From: Rusavskia elegans
Lineage: Eukaryota > Ascomycota > Lecanoromycetes > Teloschistales > Teloschistaceae
Length of the DNA stretch: 64,000 bases
Reading direction: 5' to 3'
Assembly: GCA_011316305.1 (NCBI GenBank)
Contig: SAUG01000072.1
Span: forward strand, 372,001-436,000
Shown: one piece after another, positions 58,099 through 64,000 of the stretch
Layout of the letters: each line of letters starts with the position of its first letter
Position numbering within the stretch: the first letter of the stretch is position 1
The notes under the pieces: generated by a model
Seen by the model: the letters and a program-made list of their open reading frames with translations, nothing else
Databases searched by the model: none
What the model was told of the DNA's origin: nothing
Position numbers and translations under genes: made by a program

Positions 58099-59263
58099 GG
58101 CCACCCAGATTTTCACTATTCTGAATTCCCGAGACGAGTGGCAGTGTGATACGAGGGTAAACGTGTCGGAACGGCTACCACTTTGGGCCAAGTGAAGGAG
58201 TGAATATTAGCTTGATCAATCCGTGCTTGGAGTCAGGCGTGGTGGTTTAAGAAAGGTTTGTGTTAGTTCGGCTCCTTGTCTACCATACTACTGGGTTCTG
58301 ACTAGCGTATGCCCATCGGGCCGTGTGGCTTGGTCGGACAAATAAACGCCGATTCAAATTTACGAGTACGTCGCAGCTTCCTCGGGCTATGCTTGATGCC
58401 TTACAGCCAGGATGGCGACATTGCGATCGTGGACATTGATGGAAGATTGCTCTGGACTTGGCCATGCAGTATTTAAAACAATATGTCCACATGGTGATCC
58501 TTCGAACATGCAGGACGCTGCTGGAGAAAATGGCGCACATTAGGTCCTATGCTATATCAAGTACCAGATTTGACGATCGCTTATATACTCTTGATATGTC
58601 AGAAGCTTCGAGAGGGAGGATGGTATCTGGAAATAGAGTAGTCTCCTTGCCATGTAGGCTCCCTCGAGATTACGCAATATGCCCTGGTTGGGACGTGAGC
58701 AAATACTGAAGCTGGTGAAGCTTCGATTGCCTCGTTACGGACCTCTCAACTTAGCAGAAACCAGATAATCTTTGTGTGAGTGTTTGAAAAAGAGCATCCA
58801 TATTTAGCTAGCCTGATGACGTTATCTCATTCGGAAAACATAGTTTGAACGGTAGAAATATTTATCACACGCCGTTGATGCCACCTCGAACGTCACACCT
58901 CGGTTTGAGACATTTAGTGCATCGTGCAAAGAGTCCAGTCCATGAAGAGCCTCACATATGCGCGCTCTGGCAGTGATCGATTGACAGGCGGTGTAGGCAG
59001 CCACATGTTATTCCGGCATTCGGGCTTCCGTTGACCGTCGACTTTCAAGCATTATCAACGCTACGATGGCTCTACCATCTCAGCTCTACCCTGCCCCAGA
59101 ATACCCTCGGATGACTCTGGTGGCGAAGAAGGCGAGTCATCTCATAAAGTGCTAGTCTGTGTCAAGTCTCAGTCGTTGAGTGGTTGAGCATCTGCATCCT
59201 TGCACCGGACTAGGGATCTGCGAATCTTCCGCCCACGACGATAGGCATAAGTTGCTCCTCAAG
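58099..59263. other. 1.2-kb divergent intergenic region
   Basis: It lies between DPM3 and the armadillo-repeat gene, which point away from each other. Frames are short and unremarkable; no gene is supported. Confidence 0.5.
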
Positions 59264-61850
59264 ATGAACTCCAATGATGATAAATCAGAGGTGCTCCTGC
59301 CTCAAAATCAGCAGGATGACACCCTCATATCGACTACCTCCTCCCCAGTTCATGCATCAAGAGCTACATCGGCAGACAAAGCACCCTTATCAGGGCATCA
59401 GGATCTCAAAGTGGATGAAGCTCCTTTGACTCTTGCCTTCGACCAGCTGAATCTACACGAAAAACCGCAGATGGCTGAGCGGATGTTTCGGTCACTTGGT
59501 GTCATTGTTCAGCATGCTACAGACGTACTTGAGCTAGATATCGACGTTCAGGAAGTCCAGGATGCGTTAAGGAGTGCCGACCAAATCAGCAGGAATGGCA
59601 ATCGAGACCTCGAGGCGCTAGCAATAATCCAGGCTGTCTTTGCCCAGCTACTCCTGCTACGAGACTCAAATCATCTTGTTGAAGCAGCAACCATATTGGC
59701 CAACGCAAGCAGGGACGGTAAGTCAGTTGCTTACTATTCATTCATTCAAGCTGAAAATGGCAGAGTCTTGGAGATTACCGTTCGGACAATCGGGTCTCCT
59801 AGCTTTGTTCCTGCGTATTCAGGCAACAACCGGTGTGGAGGATCGTGTCCTCATTCCGTCTCTTAAGTTCATCGGCAACACTTGCGCTGATACGGACATC
59901 AATCGCGAACTGGCAGTCTCTCCCGTATATATACCTTCTCTCATTCGGCATGTTGAGAATCCCAGGATCTCCCAGACGATTGTACCGGTAATATATAACA
60001 TCTCTAATGACTATGGTACGTGCTGCCACTGTCCCTTCGACTTGCGGGGCTGTCTTCCGATACCTCGATCGGCTGGGCACTCGATACCTCGTCTGCCAGC
60101 CACATCGGATGCCCTACCTGTGCATGGGATACCATCCAGCGGCCGCTCACTAATCGTTGTACAGAAAGAGCACAGCATGCTTTCCGGACGAGCGGACTCT
60201 GTGCAGCGCTAATCCGACTTGTTGATAATCCTCGATTTCAAGCACCTGATCTGCTCACCTATGTTTATAGCTTGTTGGACTTCTCATCGAGCGATGAAGG
60301 TAGGTCCATCAACTTCCCAGCCGTCATTATATCAGCTGACATGACTTTCAGTTGGTCTGGACCCTTGCTCAGACAACTCGGTTCAGACAGTCGTCGAGCT
60401 ACTACAAGGAGACGAATTGGAACCGGATGATACGTTGCTGATTGTCCATACGATCGGCGCGTTCCTGAAGCACGACCGCTTTCAACAGCATTTCATTGAA
60501 CACGACCTCGTTTATACCCTCATGGAGGTCATCAATAGATCGTCTTTGGCCTACGAAACAGAAGCCCCCGATGAAGACGTTTGGTTGTCTCTTCGGAAGG
60601 CCGTCACAGAGATTCTCTCCGACATTTCAGCTACCGGCGCATTTGCACGGAGATATACCATCAACTCTACGCTTGTGGACAGTCTCATTCAATGGCTCTC
60701 GTCTCATCAGCAACAAGAACAGATCTGTTCGTGCCTCATGCTCGGAAATCTGGCCCAATCTGATCATGTATGCCGCGAAATGGTGGGTCAACATCGTTTA
60801 CACGACAGCCTCCTCGAGATTTTGGAAGATCAGACGCACCCACAGGTTTCCTATGCTGCACTCGGCTTCCTCCGCAACCTCGCCTTGCCAGCAGCGAATA
60901 AGCCCACTGTTGGGACTCAGCGGACTGTGGAGATCATTGCTCGCTTCTGGTCCGAAGACGTCAACCCGCAGATACAACATGCCTCAGTGGCCTTATTGCG
61001 GCAGCTACTGAACAGTTGCATCGGTAATGTGAGGTGGCTCCTCGAGCCGTTGTCAACAGATCCAGACAGTCCAGCGCACGAAAAGACCTACTTGTCCTTG
61101 CTCCTACTCTTGTTCGGACGGACCGACGATGCTGCCACCAAGTTCGAAACAGGGCGGACCGTAGCCACGATTTGCCGATGTATCAGCAGCTCTTCACAAG
61201 GCTTGCCACCGCAGTCTACGAACGCCATCTGGCATCGCTTGTACGGACTGCACCCCGATATCGCTACGCCTCTGGCAATGATGATCTCGCAGTCTCGCTT
61301 TCCAGTCCTCCGGTCGGAAGGATGGTTTGCGCTGGCTCTAATGGCTCGCTCAGGAGAAGGCAGTGCGGCGGTCAGTGAAGTCTTCCAACAGTTGGAAACC
61401 TTTGGTGTGCTCGTGTCGACCATCACCGGGGAGTCACCCACATCCGAAAGACCGGCAACCGACAACACGATGAGCAGTGACAGCAATGGGAGCGACAGGA
61501 GTCCTGAGCAAGTGCAAGTTATGAAGGACAAGGATCGGGAAAACGCCCTGATGCTTGTGAACGAGCTGCTGAGACATACCGTGAGTTCCGATTTCCTTCT
61601 TCTGGGCGTTCTTCGCCATTTCTGTTTACAATAATCCCACCTGGTATGGCGTCGATACTTCTATACAAACATACATGGCAGATTTGTGCATTTTGGCGCG
61701 ACCGTTCCAGCTGATCCAAACATGTGCCAGGGGGATAGCCTATCCGACATTCGACGCAGTGTTTTGGAGGATCTGATGCGCGGGCCGCAGTCTCCAGAAC
61801 GAGCTCAGGAGTTGATGACAAGGGCGAAGTCCGAAGAGCGGCTGGATTGA
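59264..61850 (+). CDS. Armadillo-repeat protein, SmgGDS (RAP1GDS1) homologue
   Basis: Exons 59264-59717, 59764-60015, 60165-60299, 60352-61580 and 61731-61850 keep phase and give about 729 aa. After a polar N-terminus the protein is a chain of helices with armadillo character: VLIPSLKFIGNTCADTDINR, ALIRLVDNPRFQAPDLLTYV, LLIVHTIGAFLKHDRF, QQEQICSCLMLGNLAQSDHV and VSYAALGFLRNLALPAANKP. This order resembles SmgGDS, a chaperone and exchange factor for Rho and Rap GTPases. The final short exon (GDSLSDIRRSVLEDLMRGPQ to KSEERLD) was placed by matching phase; reading through the last donor instead would end at 61634. The function in fungi is little known; a role in GTPase trafficking is inferred from the family. 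Confidence 0.8.
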
Positions 61851-63047
61851 CATCGACGGCATTGACAGTTGACTTTGCGGGGCGTTGTGGCGGACTACTT
61901 AGACTTTTCTTCTGTAATGGACTGCCCTGCCTCTCGTGGTATCGATACCGTGACATTCGAGGTCTCGATCAGGGTAGGATCCTATCGACGAAACATGGGG
62001 CACAAGCTGGCTTGTTCCGAACGGGGCGAGCTTTTGTATGAAAGATTCATTGCTTCTCTTAGATTACTTGTCTTCTCCACTCAGATAGATTTCTCAAGCG
62101 ACAGAATTCTCTGCTTTTCCTCGTTGAGAGCGCTGGTTGTTCAGTTCAAAGTTCCGGTACTATTCACGCCTACGCACGCTGAGCCCCTTTTTGAAGGCGG
62201 TGTACGTCTGCATTGGTCAGACGAGATTGTAACGAGGATATGCCTATACTCCTTCCCCCTCAATTTGATACAGCTAATAGCACCCAGCATCAAGCTCAGC
62301 GTAACTCTCCTCTTCGCTCTCTCGTCCGGTCGAAGAGCAGTGATTGGCATCTAGATCCGGAAATTTGAGCCTCAGCAAGAACGGCAATATGAGACTTCTG
62401 ACATAAGAGGATCCTGACGGACGTGATGACGCATGAGACATACATGCGGCGCCAGCAGTAGAAGCATCAAGAGGTTGAGTGGTGGATGACATTGGGCCAG
62501 AGACTTGTGCCGGAAAACTTAAAAATATTACACAACGTGCGGGTTCGACCTCATCGTACGTGAAGAGGGATGGGATAAGAATAGCTGTAAAAACGAACGC
62601 TATTTCATTGCTTTCCGATTCTCTTTATGGCTTTGAGTCGATTGAGGTTCGGAGCATCGAAAATGACGACAGATTCTTTGCAGAATTGGGAGCCTTGCAT
62701 GACACGAATATACTGTTGTTGCTGGATTCAGTGGAGCCCAAGCTATCGAATGGTCTGGCGAATGGCCCCATATTTTCATCTTAGCTTCTACGACACGTTG
62801 CTGGGGGGTAGTCCATCTTGCAGTGTTATCTTCCGAGACGATGACAGATTAAGCATGCGCTTTTACAAGCACTAAGATGGAAAGTCATGAGACTGAACAA
62901 ACAAATTGAGCAAGTTGAGCAAGTTTCCCTTTCGAGATGATACTTGATCTCCCTAGCGAAATTTTCTCTATAAGTAGCTACTAATTCAGCAGGCCGCCCA
63001 ATCTTCATCGCGAGATTTGTCGTTCTTTTGTGAGCACCGGAAGTGAA
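61851..63047. other. 1.2-kb intergenic region
   Basis: Frames up to 161 codons overlap on both strands without motifs. No gene is supported. A TGAGCAAGT direct repeat occurs at about 62906-62924. Confidence 0.45.
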
Positions 63048-63935
63048 ATGTCGTCAGCTACTGGACTCGGCACGTTCTCGAAATTCCCAGCAGAAATCCG
63101 TCGTATGATTTGGCTGAACCTGATGCCAGAGTGTGACGGCACAAATGGAAATCGACCATTCACATCCCAGAGAAATGGGCACCACAATCCTCGATATATC
63201 AGAAGCTACTTATCGCTCCTTCGGACAAGCAAGATCCTGTACGGGGAAGTTTCGGCGGATCTTTATCACAACAGGGATCTCCATGTCTGGATCGATGTTT
63301 CGTTCAGCGATTTTGATCTCGGTATTGATGGTCTGACGAAAACATCGATTGCCGGAGTACCCTGGCGGAGATTCAAACAAATCGTGTTCTTTGTACAGGT
63401 GGAGGAAACTGGGATCAAACTTAGAACTCTTCGACGTACTCTGGACATTCATGGTACGAAGGAAAGTAAGTCTTACACACGTACTAGTACGGAAGCTCGC
63501 TGATACAAATCAGTGCCGTCACGGCCAAGTCTTATTGACCACATGGAATTTATCGCATCCAAGATCAAAGTGGCCGGGAGCGTGCCCACGCTGCTCCATG
63601 CTCGGCAAAAAATCGATGTAGCGTTCACCATTTCTATCAAATCAGGCATTTCTGAACTTAGCCGGCTGTTGGACTCTCTCTATGGGTCGATTTTCATACC
63701 GTTCCGAGATCATCCTTCAGTGAGCAGTGCTATCATCAGACTTCCTGAGGAAGCGGTGCGAAACAGCTTGTTAAACCTGGCAACTTACGACGAGGATGAG
63801 CCTTCGACACTTGAGCGCAGATGCTTGAAAAGGTTCAGACGGAGTTTCGGTCAAGAAGTGAAATTATCTCTCGAGTGGGATTTACATTCAGCACGCAAAT
63901 GTTCTTGTATGATGAAAACATGGCAATCAATATAG
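63048..63935 (+). CDS. 2EXR-like domain protein, hypothetical
   Basis: Exons 63048-63465 and 63514-63935 are predicted, giving about 279 aa up to the first stop. The N-terminus has FSKFPAEIRRMIWLNLMP, the F..FP.EIR..IW signature of the fungal 2EXR family, followed by YIRSYLSLLRTSKILYGEVS. Later parts are SIAGVPWRRFKQIVFFVQV and a C-terminal half with SGISELSRLLDSLYGSIFIP. Function of the family is unknown. The in-frame end is HSARKCSCMMKTWQSI. One frame over, the sequence reads VGFTFSTQMFLYDENMAINI and ESTKSGGDHPASGLC on to the window edge, which looks more like true coding DNA. A frameshift near 63875 or an unrecognised splice is likely, so the gene may continue beyond 64000. Confidence 0.65.
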
Positions 63936-64000
63936 AGAGTACAAAATCTGGTGGAGATCATCCAGCATCAGGATTATGTTGGAGGAAAGCTCACAGTGGT

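Noticed and set aside
61519..61956. Minus-strand 145-codon frame with HCVECRIG and CHVC pairs that looked like a zinc protein
   Set aside because: The plus strand here is the last exon (61731-61850) of the SmgGDS-like gene, in phase with exon 4; the antisense frame is most simply its shadow.

Overview
The window is nuclear DNA of a filamentous ascomycete (Pezizomycotina). Genes are small, lie on both strands and are split by many 45-65 nt introns with GT..AG ends and CTRAC/CTGAC branch sites. Fungus-specific families are present (Zn2Cys6 regulator, Htf1-type homeodomain factor, 2EXR-like protein). Housekeeping proteins resemble those of Eurotiomycetes or Dothideomycetes, but the class is my inference. 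I see no rRNA, tRNA, CRISPR or organellar sequence. Exons were assigned by hand from splice signals and reading phase, so exact edges are predictions.

Left part (1-22 kb), accessory in character: the tail of an MFS exporter, a Zn2Cys6 regulator, a disrupted Cys/His-rich gene, a 226-bp element with 25-bp perfect terminal inverted repeats, a coiled-coil orphan ORF, a nine-exon UPF1-like SF1 helicase whose start codon abuts a 40-bp tandem repeat, a small Cys-rich gene, and an Htf1-type homeodomain regulator with about 4 kb of gene-free DNA upstream.

Middle (22-41 kb), mostly conserved core: a Cys-rich hypothetical gene; CDK11-like kinase divergent from NDUFAF7 (two GC-AG introns); a GPHR-type membrane protein; a Cys-rich pseudogene; a secreted protein; TYR1 divergent from RPS14 (uS11); AAR2; RPL13 (eL13).

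Right part (41-64 kb): a low-complexity coiled-coil protein, an orphan NmrA-like C-terminal fragment, a RING-H2 membrane protein, an MDR oxidoreductase, a Cys-rich secreted/membrane protein, an EF-hand MscS channel, a small zinc-binding ORF, an oxidoreductase-like (OXLD1 type) protein, DPM3, an armadillo-type SmgGDS homologue and a 2EXR-like gene with a late frameshift at the window edge.

There is no obvious biosynthetic cluster. The MFS exporter and Zn2Cys6 regulator may form a small efflux module. The main oddities are several broken genes, short tandem duplications beside promoters, the GC-AG introns, the inverted-repeat element and the helicase with a large unassigned N-terminal half.
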